Shown here: in pieces, positions 22,589 to 37,300 of the stretch
Numbering within the stretch: the first letter of the stretch is position 1
Layout of the letters: each line of letters starts with the position of its first letter
DNA from: Oscheius dolichura
Lineage: Eukaryota > Nematoda > Chromadorea > Rhabditida > Rhabditidae
Length of the DNA stretch: 64,000 bases
NCBI GenBank assembly: GCA_932521035.1
Contig: OW051497.1
Location: forward strand, 7,006,001 to 7,070,000
Reading direction: 5' to 3'
Notes under the pieces: generated by a model
Databases searched by the model: none
What the model was told of the DNA's origin: nothing
Seen by the model: the letters and a program-made list of their open reading frames with translations, nothing else
Position numbers and translations under genes: made by a program

Positions 22589-24150
22589 TCATTTACCTTC
22601 ATCAAGTCGGAAGATCTCGGGGTTTTCATAAATACTGTATACACATCGAAGTCGGTTCCTTTCATTTTCTTTTACAAATTGCGGGGAGTATATTTTAGGA
22701 GCATAGTACGGCAGTGGTCCTAAATTTTAAACATTAGAAAAGAAAAGTTTTGCTAACCTCCGTAAGGGGCGGGCGCGCAGTCACAGGCTTTCGGTCGCCA
22801 CATATTTCCCCAGTCAGGATGCCAGGAATACTCATGGGGCACAGCGTCAAAGTTGTCCATCATCCCTGTACGTATTTTTTGATCCAGAGAACCAGTTGTC
22901 TACCTTTACAAGTTAACGTCCTTTCGGGACCAGCGGGAACATCAAAATATTTACAGAACCATTTAAATGCCTTGATTCGTCTGGATTCCCCTCCGCCACC
23001 CGGCTCCTTATCATCTTCACCCCCGCACTCATTATTTATTATTAAACTTGTTGGCCCAAAAATAGGTCCGGTAAACCCGCCACGACGATTTCTTGTTGAC
23101 TGTTTCCAATCTCCGATAACTATACTATGCATAGAGGGCTTAGGAGGTTGAGGAGTCATGTAAAACCAGAGAGAGGCTAACATTGCCAGCGGTGGATCCA
23201 TTTTTGTCATAACCTGGAGCATAAAATAAGGATTTATATGTACTTACCAAATTAGGATTGCTGACTAAATCAACATTAATGTTTCTGGAGAGAAGGAACT
23301 GTTGGAATAAAGCATAGTTGTAGTTCCAGGATAACTGAAAAAAAATCTCTTGAGACCAAAGATAATACCTGGAGAGCTCCCCTGCCAAAGTAGCACCCTT
23401 TGTAGTACGTAACATTGGCATGCACCTCAGTCTCCTCATTACATTTTGACCAGAAATCTATGACCGGATCTGATTTGCAATATCTAGCCGCTTCCACGCA
23501 ACGTTTGCCATCAATTGTATTAGTCCCCGGAAAAGCAGGAAGAAGATATTTACTGCGGGGTCCACCTTCAAACCAATTGAAAAACCCGCCACGATAAAAA
23601 CAGTCGGCCTTTTCTTCATCAGATAGCGCAGAGTTACTAAAGTAACTTGAGGGGATGAAAAAAGCCGGCCTACTTATAAAGGGAGATATCATTTTCACCC
23701 GTCTCCTGTAGTACGTGCGCAAAAAAGGCGGCTACGTCTCTTCGGTAATGTTCAGTCGGTTTGAAATTCTGAAAATCTAATTTGACTTCCTGGTTGTCAA
23801 GACTTCTGATTATACTTCAGACCTTACTTGCATGTTCAGTGCCAAATTCGGGAAAGTATCTTGCTGCTATGATAAAAGATCGGTAGGAATAGGGCAGGCA
23901 TTTGTGAGGGCCCAGACCAATATTCGCTTTAGGGAAGAGGTCCTATGTTATTTTAGGAAATACGGATTAAGAGGCTTACATTAAACATAACTTCAGTAAA
24001 CCATTTCTCTATTTTAGATCGAGGCAGATGATTGGGATCAGTGCCCTCCTCACAGCCGTCCTCGGGCATTTTACCAAAAGATGTGTGGGGAGGGCAATTG
24101 GTAGCGATGACTGCAAAGACTTGAAGTAAGGGCAATAGGGCAAATACCAT
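22589..24150 (-). CDS. Secreted chitinase, glycoside hydrolase family 19, about 429 aa
   Basis: GH19 endochitinase cleaving beta-1,4-GlcNAc polymers; nematode substrates could include eggshell, pharyngeal lining or external chitin. Exons: 24150-23980, 23942-23832 (or -23828), 23768 (or 23776)-23674, 23645-23369, 23334-23248, 23213-22904, 22865-22758, 22719-22589. Both variants give whole codon counts (429 or 433 aa). A signal peptide (MVFALLPLLQVFAVIA) is followed by FPKANIGLGPHKCLPYS, ARYFPEFGTEH, VLQETGEN (candidate catalytic Glu), YYKGCYFGRGALQLSWNYNY, LWFYMTPQPPKPSMHSIVIG and ESRRIKAFKWFCKYFDV, in normal GH19 order. No CBM18 chitin-binding domain is seen. The second intron is ambiguous: a GC-AG pair (GCAAGT donor) or GT-AG with a nearby acceptor. 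It converges with the channel gene, with 116 bp between stops. Confidence 0.9.
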
Positions 24151-27100
24151 GAGTTGCGAAGATGAGCGGAAGCAGAACTCTTGACATGCCGGGTCGTGAC
24201 CGGCTGCTTAGACCGCCGACTGTGGGATTAGGAAAAGGCAGACGAGAGCAACCAACCGGTCCCCTATTTGGCCGGAGGCGACTCGCCGGTGGCAGACGGG
24301 TCATCCCTTTCTATTTCCTCTTCACTCAAGACTGGCTCCTATTTTCGAGGGAATCTTTCGATCTTCTTTGCTTGCTCAGACTGTACGATTTTTTGTGTGT
24401 TCAAAAGGTAGCGTAGCCTTCCTTTTGAGTCTAATCATTTCTAGGGGCCAGGAGCACGTTGCGTCGGTGGCGATAAGCAGGATAATCCTTCTAAGGAAGC
24501 TACCTAAGACGATGATAAGCTCTTCTCGCTACCGGGAGCGGCACCCTTTCATTGGAATGGGAACAAAAGTTCGCATTGATTTTACGCACAGTCGAGTTCA
24601 TTTGTTCAAACTTTGATGCTAGTAGCTAAAAAGCAATTGGACGTACTGCTCCAAATTGTGATTAGATTAGAGTGGCAGTCGTAAATCTACGTGAATCACT
24701 GAGCGGAGAAAGGCAACAGGATCTGAAACTATAAAATTCCTTCCCATGCTTGGTCACAGTTGAAATGGCTTACCTGAAAGAGCATACATGACGGATTATG
24801 CTGACAAATGATCTCCAGAGTACTCTAATTGGTTTGAAGTGCCTTACAAAAGAAACTGCGAAAGTCTGTAAATCTTGAGATAAAATTGAACTATTCCCTA
24901 ACGATCCCAACCCACTCAGGGGTGATTTTTCGTACCGTTTCGATTTTAAATGCTCGACCTTCTCCTGCCAGAACGTGCCATTCTTTTAACATTGCTGATA
25001 GTCTTTACAACCGCTGGCTGTCATCTCTAAGACCACCCTGATGAAAGATGAAAACCTTGGATAGGTAGAGGAAACAGTACCTCCTACTTTGTTCTATCCG
25101 TCACTACAAAGTGATGTCAACTACAGTCTCGTTCCCATTTAGAATTTGGAGATGTCTTTTGGTCCCTTCTTCTGTCGCCCATACCGAAATAGACTAATTG
25201 GAGGCAAACAGCCATATAGATAATGAACCAAGAGGATCTAAGTGAATCAGTCTCCGGGACACGCCTAAATGATATATTATATCAACCAAGCTACAACAAG
25301 AACTACTCTTTCCTAATTTTTGAACTGATAAAAGTGACGGATAGCTTGATTATAAGATTTATTCATCCTCGTCAAAGAGAGTTGCAACCACGTGGATAAC
25401 GATATTTTAAACTGCTCGTCACCGAAATAAACGAATGGCTGCGGCTTGATAAGACTAGAACAGTTTAGTCTATCGCAAAACTTGGAATGCTGTGTTTTTG
25501 GATCTCAGAGCAGTTTGTACAGGAACAAAGAGTCTGACATAGAGTGGCAGTGCTAATTTGGAGTGGTATCGTTGAGAGGACTTGAACTCTCAGCTCCTTC
25601 GAATTACAAAGCAGAATGTTTAAACTGGTCCGTCTCGAGCGCTTGACATCTATTTTCCATTCCTTTCTTTTATTTCGTTATTCGAAGAAATTATGGCTCC
25701 CCGCAACAAGTAGTAATTTGCCCATAAACGGAGCTCTCTTGAATTTTATGGGTGGGGATGTGATAAGCGACAAGTGCGAAGCACTATCAACGATACCAAC
25801 GACGTCGCTACCGAGGGATTGTGAAAACTTCCGTCCCTTTTCAGCCACTTAGCAATCGAAAGGCTACGTCTGAACTAAAAATAGGCGAGCTGTCTGGGGG
25901 AGGGCATCCAAAATAAAGGAACTGTCTGGCTCTGTTGGTGGTCTGAAAGTGTTCAATAGTCTGAGGAGTTAACTCAGATGGATTACTGTGTAATTCCCTC
26001 TTTTGTGACTTGTGTTATGGAAGGCGAGTACTACTTCAGTTTGACGCCATCTATCGCGTATTCAGGGCACAATGTATTCTAGACCGAAGAGCCATTAAAA
26101 GCTTGATTAGCGTAGTTCATTTTTATTACGGGCCCTAACGATCAGTCGAGCCATTAATCAATATTTGTCTTGTCTTTGCTAATGAAAAGGAACAAGACCA
26201 GCACGCACTAAAGGGCACCCTCAAAGGGAGATCATTTCAAAAAGGACTTCCTACTATCACACCATAGTTCAAGAACTGGTAGCAGTAAAACGCGTCACAG
26301 CTTCTTTGTTGTATTAGATTATCTGGGCAAGAACCCCTTATCCTATAGCTAATGGTTAAAGGTAATGATTTGTCTTCGAGCAGGAAACATTCTTTAGCAG
26401 AAGAACTCTAAGTACTTGCCAAGACTGTACTCTCACAGCAAACTGAACCGGTGCGAACAATGATGAGAGTAAAGATAAATTAACCAAGCAATGTGCACCC
26501 GAAACTCAACGCTTGACCCTTATCGCGGGTCGTATACATCTCATTTGAACTTTTATAGGTCTCCTCCTGGAAGAAGTAACACGCGCTTTTTCCTGGAAGC
26601 TACTGCCATCTCAGAGATAAGCCCGGTGGTAAAAAAGACATGTATCTTACAAAGGCATCTTTCGTTATCTGCCACGGACACAAAAATGCCACCGAGTCGA
26701 TGCGATCCGGGTCACAGAAGCCCCTCACAAATAATGTTAAACATGATCATTCACTTTTAGTATGACGATAGAACTTTTTTATAGAGCGACTTATCACTGA
26801 TTCAGCCAATGGTTGGTGGAGATTTCTTCCACCAAATGGGTTATGAAAAAATTATGGCGCCTCCAGGGTGTACGATAACCAATTGCAGGCCGTGTTGCAA
26901 CAATAGATCTGAAAAAGGGTTTTGGAGAGGGCTGTGAATGTGTGGCAGGCAGAATTCAGTCAATAAACAGTTTGAAGAGTGCTGTTCAAAAAAGATCTAA
27001 GAAATATTCGAAGAGCTCAGTGTTATAGGAAAGAAGTTAACCAACTAAATGTGTTTTAAACGCTAACACCTGAAACCCGAACAATAAATGCGATTGTTGC

Positions 27101-27700
27101 CCTTTTCAACGTCCCTAATAAGAAGTTACAGCAGTAGTAGAGGAGGTAGCCAGTGTTTTTTTATTGTTATCTTCTTGTGTTCGTCAATTCCTATGACTCT
27201 TCGGTTGGCAACCGGAACGGCGTTTTCTGTGCAAGTAGCTCTGATAACATATGGGAAAAAGTAAACACCATGGTATGAAGAAAAGGGAAATTTTCTTTGG
27301 AAGCGCTAAAGAAACGGTCAGTTACCTAGTTTCATGAATTGAAAATGGTTTCGCTTGAAGTTTTTGTGTTTAACAAGGAAATTGCCTGTATATTCGGGTG
27401 GTTATTCAGAATCTGTCAGCTCGCACTCAAGGCCTCTAGGGGTTTCACAACAACTAGCCAAAAAGGGGGAATTTCGCTATTTCCAAAAGGTGTAGTCAAT
27501 ACAAGAGGCTCCAACCTCTTTGCTTTGGTGCCGGCACATATTCACGCAGCCCATCAGGAAGCTTTCAGGTTTCCCCTAAATCTGAAATATTCTTTAAACC
27601 GTTACCACAGAAGGCACCACGCGGGCACAAAGGGACCAGACAAGTGGCAGCGTGTCTTTCGCAGCCGGATCCTCTTCACGTCCAAAGTCTCTGCTCCATA
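24151..27700. other. Gene-poor interval
   Basis: About 3.5 kb between the chitinase and the promoter of the ET-module gene. Open frames are short and unconvincing on both strands; no repeats or RNA genes were accepted. A tRNA-like fragment at about 25560-25630 was considered and rejected. Confidence 0.5.
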
Positions 27701-27731
27701 CGTGGCGTTGCTCGCAATTTACAGCCCTGCC

Positions 27732-28396
27732 CTATATAATTGCCAGCTCTCTCTTATCTTCTTGACAGTCGGTAGTCGGGCGCAGTCGGCTTAGTCCGCT
27801 CAACGGCACCTCTTATCGTCTACCGTAGTTGTTGCACCTTTGTTCCTGGAGAGTTCGAAATGTGTAGGACATTTTTCTACTTTTCTTTTTTGATATGTTC
27901 AGATTTAAGAAAATGTTTCACTATCTAATTTTTCAAACTAAGAAACCATTGCTTCTATGCTGACTCTCTAGCCCGGCTAGCTAGTTATTTTGAATTAACA
28001 ACTTCTTAAAAGCACAGCCTGCGTTTTAACCTTCCTTCTCAATTTTGCTTCCATCGTGTACAGACTGTTTCATTCCATTTTGATTGGCTGTCCTTTATTT
28101 TGAATTTGCAGTTCTATTCCCCCATACACTGATCTCAAAACCATTTCAAACTCTTTAAAATGTATTGAAGAAAAATTCCGCCAATGTTTAACTTTCAAAA
28201 GTGCAATCTTCTCATTAAATGGCTGCCGCGTTTCCCTCCAGGTGGCTTATCTCTTCAATTCCGCAATGGCAACTCCACCTATCGTAAAAATCCTTTATTA
28301 AGGCATTCTCTGATGGCTCCTATCAGTTTCTGGGACTACCGTACCCTTCTCCCTCTCCTTTCTGTCTAGAGAATCTTCTAACCCGGCCGTTTTCAG
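27732..28396 (+). promoter_or_regulatory. Promoter and outron / 5' intron of the ET-module gene
   Basis: A TATA-like motif (CCTATATAAT) lies near 27731-27740. Downstream is pyrimidine-rich sequence, and the coding ATG at 28397 follows immediately after a strong acceptor (gccgttttcag). This fits either trans-splicing of an outron or a 5'-UTR intron with an upstream leader exon near 27760-27858. No transcript evidence is available to choose between them. Confidence 0.45.
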
Positions 28397-31300
28397 ATGC
28401 GCTTGGGTGTATTCCTGGCCTTAGTGGCCACGGGCTTAGCGCTCGACTGTAACGTCGGTAGCCTCGTTTTGGAGAACGGAGTCATCACTGCTAAAGATCT
28501 CAGGACTCAGCCATGCGCTGGTATGTGCTCCCGAGTTGCCCTCAAGGGAGATAAGTCTTTTGTATTCCTGAACTGCCAGGAGGATGAGGTAAGGCTCCTT
28601 TAGTCCTCTCGAAGACTTCAATAATTTCCAGCTCTCAATTTGGAGGTACCGCCAGGAGAAACACGAGGAGTGCTCAGCTACCGAGCTCGGAGAGACGTGT
28701 CTTTGCTCAACCAGCCATTGTTCAGACATCCAGGCTGAGGAGAAGCTTGTCCCCGTTCCTGAGAACCTCGATGCCAAGTAAGTTAAACAGAAGTAGAAGC
28801 ATAAAACGTGGGAGCACTTATCATCATGTTTCGGAGTACTTTACATGTCGTAAAATTAGCTATAAAAAGATAAGCCCTAAGGTTGCCACTAGACATTTGT
28901 GACTTGAAGGGAAATGAAAATATTTCAGCACCACTCCTAAATGCTATGTTGGCTACTTCGCTAACAACGGTACAACAACGATCCTTAACACTGGAGTGAC
29001 TACTCTCTGTGGAGCTGGGCAAGAATGCGCTTCCATCAATGGATCTGTCGGAGGAACCAGAATCGAGGCCTACCTCTGCACCACCGCTGCAACCTGCATG
29101 GCTGCTATTAACACCCTCGATGGATCTGGAACAATTCAAAACGACAACGTTGGAATGACTTGCTGCTCTCAGACAGATTGTACCAACATTGTCACGAACA
29201 CCGAGATCACTGTTCCTCCCACCGCGACCGTTGGAACCAACAACATCCAGTGCAAGCAAGGAGCTCAGCTGAACTACGCCCCCCTCGGAAACTTCGCCAG
29301 TCTTCCCTGCACCGGTAGCTGCAGTTCCATTTCCATCAAGACCTACATTGGAGTGCGATTTATTCTCCTATCAAATAAAATATCAAATTTAGGACATCAG
29401 GAACTACCAAATTGCTCTTCTTGACCTGTTCACCTGCGACCCCGTTGCCGTCTGCGACTCAGTTAACCTCAAAAACAGCTGCGGAAACATCGTCCTCAAC
29501 GGAACCAACTCCGTCGTCCGAGGATGCTGTTGCAATACTGACAACTGCATTGACCCTACTGCCACTCCTCCGCAATACCCAATGAAGACTCTCAAGGTAT
29601 TGAAGAAAGTAACGGTAATATGAGTGAATTCTAGTGTTGGACTGGTTTGTATATCCCTCTAACTGGCTATCAAGCTGGAGCTGAAACTGTCTGCGCTGGA
29701 AAGTGTGCCCGCTTTGAGGTGCCCGTCGGAACTGTCAACAACAACGCTACACTAGTGAGGTACATGTCTTGCGCTCCTTACTCGGTAAGAAAAAATGAGG
29801 AATCCAAGATGAGCGAAATGTTTAGATGTGCTATGCCCTCGGAATTGGAGATGGAGATCAGAGCTATAATCCTCCCCTGGAAGAGGAGACCCAAATCACT
29901 TGCTGTAGCTCTTCGGACAACTGTAACATCAGTCCCTATGACCGCTCTATCATCGTGCCCAACATCACTGCCATCCCTACCACCAACTACCCGATTCTTT
30001 GCTATGCTGGACTCCACCTCAATGGAAATCCCGTCTCTCCTGGAAGCTACGCCATGTGTAACGGAGAATGTGCCATGGCCACCTTCATGACCTATGCCTT
30101 TGGACAACAACACAACACGACTCTCTACACCTGCGACCCTGTCACCCTCTGCAAGCAGATGGGTATCACCAATGGTTGTGCTCAGGTCAACGGAACCACT
30201 GTGACCGCTTGCTGCTGCGACGATGACACCTGCTTCGACCCTAACCGCCAGAACAGAGCGGGTAACAACACCTGCTACACCGGAATCTACATCGCCGACG
30301 ACAACTATCTTGTTGGAGGAGTGACTACGTGCAACGGATGGTGCGCCAGCCTGTCCACCATCGTCAACAACAAGAACAGTACCAGCTACTGGTGCGCTCC
30401 CGTCAGAGCTTGCCGTCAGCTTGCCCTCGGAATGGGAGGAGACAACAACTGCCAGACTCTTCCTGGAACTAATCCTCCTCTTACCGGATGCTGCTGCGCC
30501 GAAGGAAATAACTGCAACCTTCCTCCAATGCTCCAATCCACTGTGGCTCCACTTCCTATTCGCAAAGACCCTCCAATTGTCTGCTACGAAGCCATCCACA
30601 TCAATGGAATTGCCCAGGGAAGCCCCGGCTACCGTGTTTGCAATGGAAACTGCGTCTCGATGACCATGGGACAGAAGATCAACGGCTCTGCCCAGTCCAC
30701 CACTCTCTACACCTGTGATTCTTCCTACTCCTGCAACGCCTTCAACCTCCGCAACCAATGTGGATCCGTCGATGGAACCATCTACACTTGCTGCTGTGAC
30801 TACGACGCGTGTATCGACCCCAATGTCAACCGTAGCCCCGACACCTCCCTCAACTGCTACGTTGGAGTAAAGAGCTCCCTGGTCTTCGCCGGAGCTGAAG
30901 TCGCTTGCAGTGGAAAGTGCGCCAACATCAGTACCTCTGTCAACAACGTAGCATTCACTTCCTACCACTGTGTTCCTAACAGCATGTGCCGGTAAGAATC
31001 AAAATATAATAGGAAACAATTAATTGTGTTTCAGCGGACTCGCCCTGGATAACTCCTGCGATGTTGTCGAACTTGACCGTGCCGTCACTGGATGCTGCTG
31101 CGACAGCTCTAACAGCTGTAACGCTCTCGGAACTAACCTGAACACCTCCATCCCTGTCAGCCCTCCTGAGACCCCCATTGCCTGCTGGTCTGGACTCCAC
31201 GTCAACGGATCTGTCTGGGGATCAGGCGCCGGGTTAGCTTTAACTCATAAAAAGAGGAAAATGGGATTTCCAGATGGACTGCCTGTCAAGGTGACTGTAT

Positions 31301-34300
31301 GGTCATTGCCCTCAACACCACGCTCAATGGAGGATACACTGAAGCTGCCATCTACACTTGCGACCCCACCACCGTCTGCTCCGCTTTGAGTAAGAATATT
31401 TCAATGAAAAAGAAAGTATTCTGTTTACAGACATGACCAACAGATGCCACCCGCTTGAAAATGGAGTGTTCGGATGTTGCTGCTCTGATTCTGGATGCAT
31501 TGATCCGACCCAGAACCCTCCAAAGTTCCCTCGCTTCAGACCGCTGATGTGCTTTAACGGGGTTATCTCTGGCTTCAACAACCTCACCGCCGGAGCTGAA
31601 CAACTCTGCGATGGATCATGCGCCTCTCTTACCAGTACCGTCAACAACCAACCCTTCACCGCCTTCTCTTGTGTGCCCAAGACTGTCTGTAACCAGCTTG
31701 GTCTCTACGAGAGCTGCGCCACCATTCAAGCCGACCGTGCCATCACCGGATGTTGCTGCGACAACGTAGACAACTGTAATAGCAATAGATTCAACGTCAC
31801 TGTTCCTCGTGGACCTCCGGCTCACGACTTCCCCATCGTCTGCTTCCAGGGAATCTTCCTCAACAACCGCGGAGTTTCTATTGGAGGGTAAACAATGGAA
31901 TAGTAAAAAGTGGATCTATTAATTTTAGATGGCAAGCTTGTCAAGGAGATTGTGCTCTCATTGCTTTCAACACCACCTACAATGGAATGAGACAGGAGGC
32001 CGAATGGTACACTTGCGATCCCTCTTCCGTCTGCCACCAGCTCAGTACGTCTTACGTAAAATACCGAAACAAATGCTGTTTTAGACGTCGTCAACAGATG
32101 CCACAATGTCGAACCCGGAGTGATGGGATGTTGCTGCGAGCAAGATGCCTGCTTGGACCCTACCCGCTTCCCTCCCAAGAGACCTGGACCGCCTCTCAGA
32201 TGCTACGTCGGAGTCAAGTCCCAGCGTGGATTGACCGTCGGAGTCGACACCGGAGCTGAAGTTTTCTGCGATGGAATGTGCGCTAACCTCCACGGACTTA
32301 CCGGAACCTTCAATGTGTCCGTCTTCATGTGTGCCCCCAAGCCCATGTGCCAGTCCCTCGGGCTCGACAACGCTCAGCGCGCGCTTCCTGGAGATCGCAT
32401 GGTCACTGCTCTTTGCTGCGACACCCGCGATAACTGCAACGTCAACGACCCGGTAAGAATTATCTTTCAAGCCATCAAATATTTTGAATTTTCAGAGAAT
32501 CAACACAACCCGCCCGGTAAATCCTCCGGAGTACCCTATCACCTGCTACTCTGGTCTCTTCGTCGGCCGCGAACGTATTTCCGATGGAGGATGGATGACA
32601 TGTAATGGACAATGTACCATGATCGCTCTCAACAGTACTCTCAACAACGGAACCAGCATCATTGCCGATCTCTACACCTGTGACCCTAGCACCGTCTGCA
32701 AGGGGCTTGGTCTCTCAAACTCCTGTGCTCAAGTTGAAGACGGATTGCAAGGATGCTGCTGCGACAGCAACGGATGTCTCGACCCCACGAAGAGGCCTCC
32801 CAAGAGACCTGGACAGCTGTACTGTTTGGCTGGATTCGAATCCTTCTCCTACAACATCTCCGCCCTGGCTGCCGTTCAGTGCAACGGAAAGTGCGCCTCT
32901 CTTTCTGGAAACATCAACGGAGCTCAAGTCGTCACCTACGCTTGCGCTGACACCTCTATCTGCCGTGGATTGAACCTCGATGACAGATGCGAAGGAGTTC
33001 CCGGAGACCGTGAAGTGATGGCCTGCTGCTGTGACAACTTCAACTACTGTAACGGCCGCTTCGACAACACCACCATCCCCGCTCCCAACCCCAACATCGA
33101 GTACCCCATCTCCTGCTGGAACTCAATCAACCTCAACGGTCAAGACCTCAGCGTTGGCCGCTGGAGCGTCTGCAACGGTGACTGTGCCTCCCTCCAGCTG
33201 AACACTTCTCTCAACGGACAATCCCACTCCCTGACTCTCTACACTTGTGATCCTTCTTCCGTCTGCGCACAGCTCAGTAAGGATATTAAAGTATCCCCTT
33301 AACTAACTAAATAATTGCAGGAACTCGCAACACCTGCAACAACATCGAGCCCGGAGTCTACGCTTGCTGCTGCGACAGTGACGAGTGCATTAACCCCAAC
33401 AAGAACAGGAGCCCTGCCAATCCACTCACTTGTTACGTCGGAGTCAAGTCCAACTACAACTCTGCCTTCTCTGCCGGAGTTGGAGCTACCGTCTACTGCA
33501 ATGGAAAATGCGCTGCCCTAAAAGGAACCGTCAACGGATACGACACCACCACCTTCCACTGCGTTGACAACAGCATTTGCAAGTACCTCGAACTTGACAA
33601 TGCCTGTGGCTCCCTGAACCACCGTGACCGTGAACTGACCGCCTGCTGCTGTGACAACAACCCAGCCTGTAATGTGGCCATTTCCAACGTCTCCGTAAGT
33701 TATCAATAGACGGCTCGAAAATCATGCTAATTCAGATGTCCATTCCACCTGTGCAAAACTCGACTGGATCCTACATTGCTTGCTACTCCGGAATCTGGCT
33801 CAACGGCTATCCTGTTCAGCCCGGCAGCTACGTCGGTTGCCAGGGATCTTGCGCCTCTGTTAACATCAATACCCAGCTCAACGGATTCAACCACAGCGCC
33901 ACCCTCTACACCTGTGACCCCGCCACCGTCTGCACTTCTCTCAGTAAGGAGATTAATACAAACCCTTCCATTGTTTTCTTTCAGATACCACCAACTCCTG
34001 CGGAATCCTCGAGCCCGGACTCAAGGGATGCTGCTGTAGCACTGACGCTTGCATTGATCCCACCAAGAACAGAGTAGGAACATATCTTTTACTTCAAAAA
34101 CGACTTTTCCAGGCTCCCGATATCGCTCTCTACTGCTACGTTGGAGTTTACAACGGAGCTACCAACATCAGCATTGGAGACTCTGTTCTCTGCGACGGAG
34201 GAAGAAAGTGCATGTCCATCTCAACCAGCTTCAATGGCGCCACCTACAAGGCTTTCCAATGCGTCCAGTCTTCCATCTGCGTATGTACACCGCTTCTGTG

Positions 34301-37300
34301 GAATAAAAATAACGTTTTCAGGACGGAGTCGGTCTTGACAACAGCTGTGTGACTCCTCTGCAAGACAAGGACGCTACTGCCTGCTGCTGTGACAACTTCG
34401 CCAACTGCAACGCTGCTGCTGACCCCGTCGGCTCCAATCCTCTTCAGCTCAACTACACCGGCATGCCAATTGCTTGCTGGTCAGGACTCTACGCCAACGG
34501 TCTTCCTCTCACCAAGACTGGATGGTCCAGCTGCAACGGAGACTGTACCGCCATCCAGCTCCAGACCAACTTCACCGGAGTTTCCAACACACTCACTCTC
34601 TACACTTGTGACCCTGCCACCGTCTGCCAACAATTGAACATTGTCAATACCTGCGGAAATCTCGACCAAATCCCCGGATTGACCGGATGTTGCTGCAGCT
34701 CTGACGCCTGCATGGATGCAAACTCTATCGTTCCCAAGAATCAGCAGATCAACTGCTTTGCCGGACTCGTCTCCAACTTCACCAACAACAACAACAACCT
34801 TATGGCTGGATCTTCCATGAAGTGTAACGGACGCTGTGCCTCCTTGTCGACGACCGTCGCCGGATACTCTGTCACTGCCTACCAATGCATTGCCACCAGC
34901 ATTTGCAGCACCCTCGGAATTGATGGAACCTGCGGCTATATCTACTACGACCGCGACATCTCCGGATGCTGTTGTTCTAACAAGGACTACTGTAACATCG
35001 CCGGAACCTCCGTAAGACTGCCTAGTTTAGACGGCTATAAACATAGTGTTTCAGATTCCCGTCCCCAACACTCCCAACTACACAGAGCCTGTAATTGCTT
35101 GCTACAACGGATTGTGGGTACAAAATGGAACCAACACCCCCGCGTATGCTGTGGCTGATGGAGGCTACCAGGGATGTAACGGAAAGTGTTCATCTATCGC
35201 TCTCTCCACCTACCTCATGCGAATGAACATGACTGCCACCCTCTACACCTGCGACCCCGCTCGTGTCTGTAACCAGCTCAACCTCACCAACAGTTGTGCC
35301 TCTCCTGAACCTGGAGTCAACGGATGCTGCTGCGACTCCGATGCTTGCATTGACCCCAACTTCAACCGATACCCTGGAAGTGGCCTTCAATGCTACGTTG
35401 GAGTTTACAACGGAGCAAACGGAGTCAGCATTGGCGCCTTCTCCACTTGTGCAGGAAGATGCGGTTCAGTCCAGACCTACGTCAACAACCAGAAGATGAA
35501 GGCTTACTTCTGCCTAAACAAGAACCAGATCGAAGCACTTGGAGTCGACAACGGTTGCAGAACCATCCCAGCCGACCGAGAAGTTTTGGCCTGTGTCTGT
35601 GACAGCAGCAACAACTGCAACGTTCAAGGCGAACCAGTAATGCCCAATGCTCTCAACACCAGCGTCAGTTTGCTTCCTTATCCCTTCCTTACCGATAATT
35701 TCAGTTCTCTGGAAATCCTATTGCCTGCTGGAGTGGTATCTACGTCAACGGAAACAAACTTGGAACCACCAACTGGGTTGGATGCCGAGGACAGTGCGCC
35801 AGCATGCAATGGCAGACTACCCTCCAAGGAAACAACCACACCCTCACCATGTACACCTGCGACCCCGCCAACGTCTGCCAAACTTTGAGTAAGCTTCCGC
35901 TTTTTCCCAATAATACATCATTCCAGACATTGTCAACAAGTGCGGAAACCTGGACCAAATCCCCGGTCTCACTGGATGCTGCTGCGACACCGATGCCTGC
36001 ATGGATGGCACTTCAATCTACCCTAAGAGCACTTCCATGTACTGCTTCGCTGGACTCCAATCCACCTATTCCAATTCCAACAATGGTCTTATGGCTGGAG
36101 CCTCTGTCAAATGTAACGGTCGCTGTGCCACTCTGAAAAGCACCGTCGCTGGATTCAACGTCACCGCCTTCCAGTGCATTGACACTAGCGTCTGCCAGTT
36201 CCTCGGAATTGACGGAACCTGCAGCAGTATCTACTACGACCGCGACATCTACGGCTGCTGCTGTAATAACGCGGACTACTGTAACTTGGCCGGAACTGGA
36301 GTAAGAGCCGTCCCTTCTGCAGCATTTATTCTGTACTTCAGATTGCCATTCCTCCGACTCCCAACTACACCGAGCCCGTAATCGCTTGCTACAACGGACT
36401 GTGGATTCAGAACGGAACCAACAGCCTCAACGTCCCCGTCACAGCTGGAAGCTATTCTGGATGCCAAGGAAAATGCTCTTCCATCAGCCTTTCCACCACT
36501 CTCAGTGGATCCAACGTCACTGCCACTCTCTATACCTGTGATCCTTCCCGTGTATGCAACCAGCTCAGTAAGTGCATTTTACAATTCTCCTTTAAAATCG
36601 TTTTTTAGACCTGACCAACTCCTGTGGATCCCCCGAACCCGGAATTGGAGGATGCTGCTGCGACTCTGACGCTTGTATCGACCCCAACTTCAACAGATTC
36701 CCTGGAAGCGGTCTCACCTGCTACGTTGGAGTCTATAACCAAGCTACTGGCAACAGTACCGGAGCTGACGTGAGTTTACTCTCGTTGCCATTCCATGTTG
36801 CCAAATTTAGACTACCTGCGAAGGAAGATGTGGATCCGTCCAGACTTATGTCAACAACAAGAGAATGAAGGCCTACTTCTGCTTGAACAAGAACCAAGTT
36901 GAGGCACTCGGAGTTGACAACGGCTGCAGAACCATCCAGGCCGACCGTGAAGTTCAAGCCTGTGTCTGCGACAGCAGCAACAACTGCAATGTCGCAGCTG
37001 ATGAGAATGTGCTCCAGAACGCTCCCCAGACAAACGTAAGGGTTTCGTTAAAACAGAAAACAATCGTAAATTTCAGTATTCCGGCGCTCCCATCGCCTGC
37101 TGGAGTGGAGTATCTGTCAACGGCCAGTCCTACGGTCAGAACTCATGGACTGGATGCAAGGGACAGTGTGCTGCCATCCAACTGCAGACCACCCTCAATC
37201 AGAACAACCACACCCTCACCCTCTACACTTGCGATCCCGCAGCTGCCTGTACAGCTATGGGACTCAATAACAACTGTGGAAATGTTGACGCCGTTCCCGG

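Noticed and set aside
25560..25630. tRNA-like segment on the minus strand with a T-arm-like GAGAGTTCAAGTCCTC
   Set aside because: The anticodon stem does not pair and no matching 5' acceptor stem is found at tRNA distance. At most a degenerate fragment.
27339..27794. 151-codon plus-strand open frame upstream of the ET gene
   Set aside because: No domain, no coding-type codon use, and it overlaps the likely promoter (TATA near 27731).
29778..30968. 396-codon open frame on the minus strand
   Set aside because: It lies exactly opposite the long ET-module exon. Biased codons (many GNC/CTC) leave the antisense frame free of stops. The Val/Ser/Gly-rich product has no domain.
28929..37035. Many near-identical direct repeats, superficially like an array
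   Set aside because: They are codon-level repeats of the ET modules (TACACCTGCGACCC and TGCTGCTGCGAC), in frame within exons, with no uniform spacers. Not a CRISPR or satellite array.
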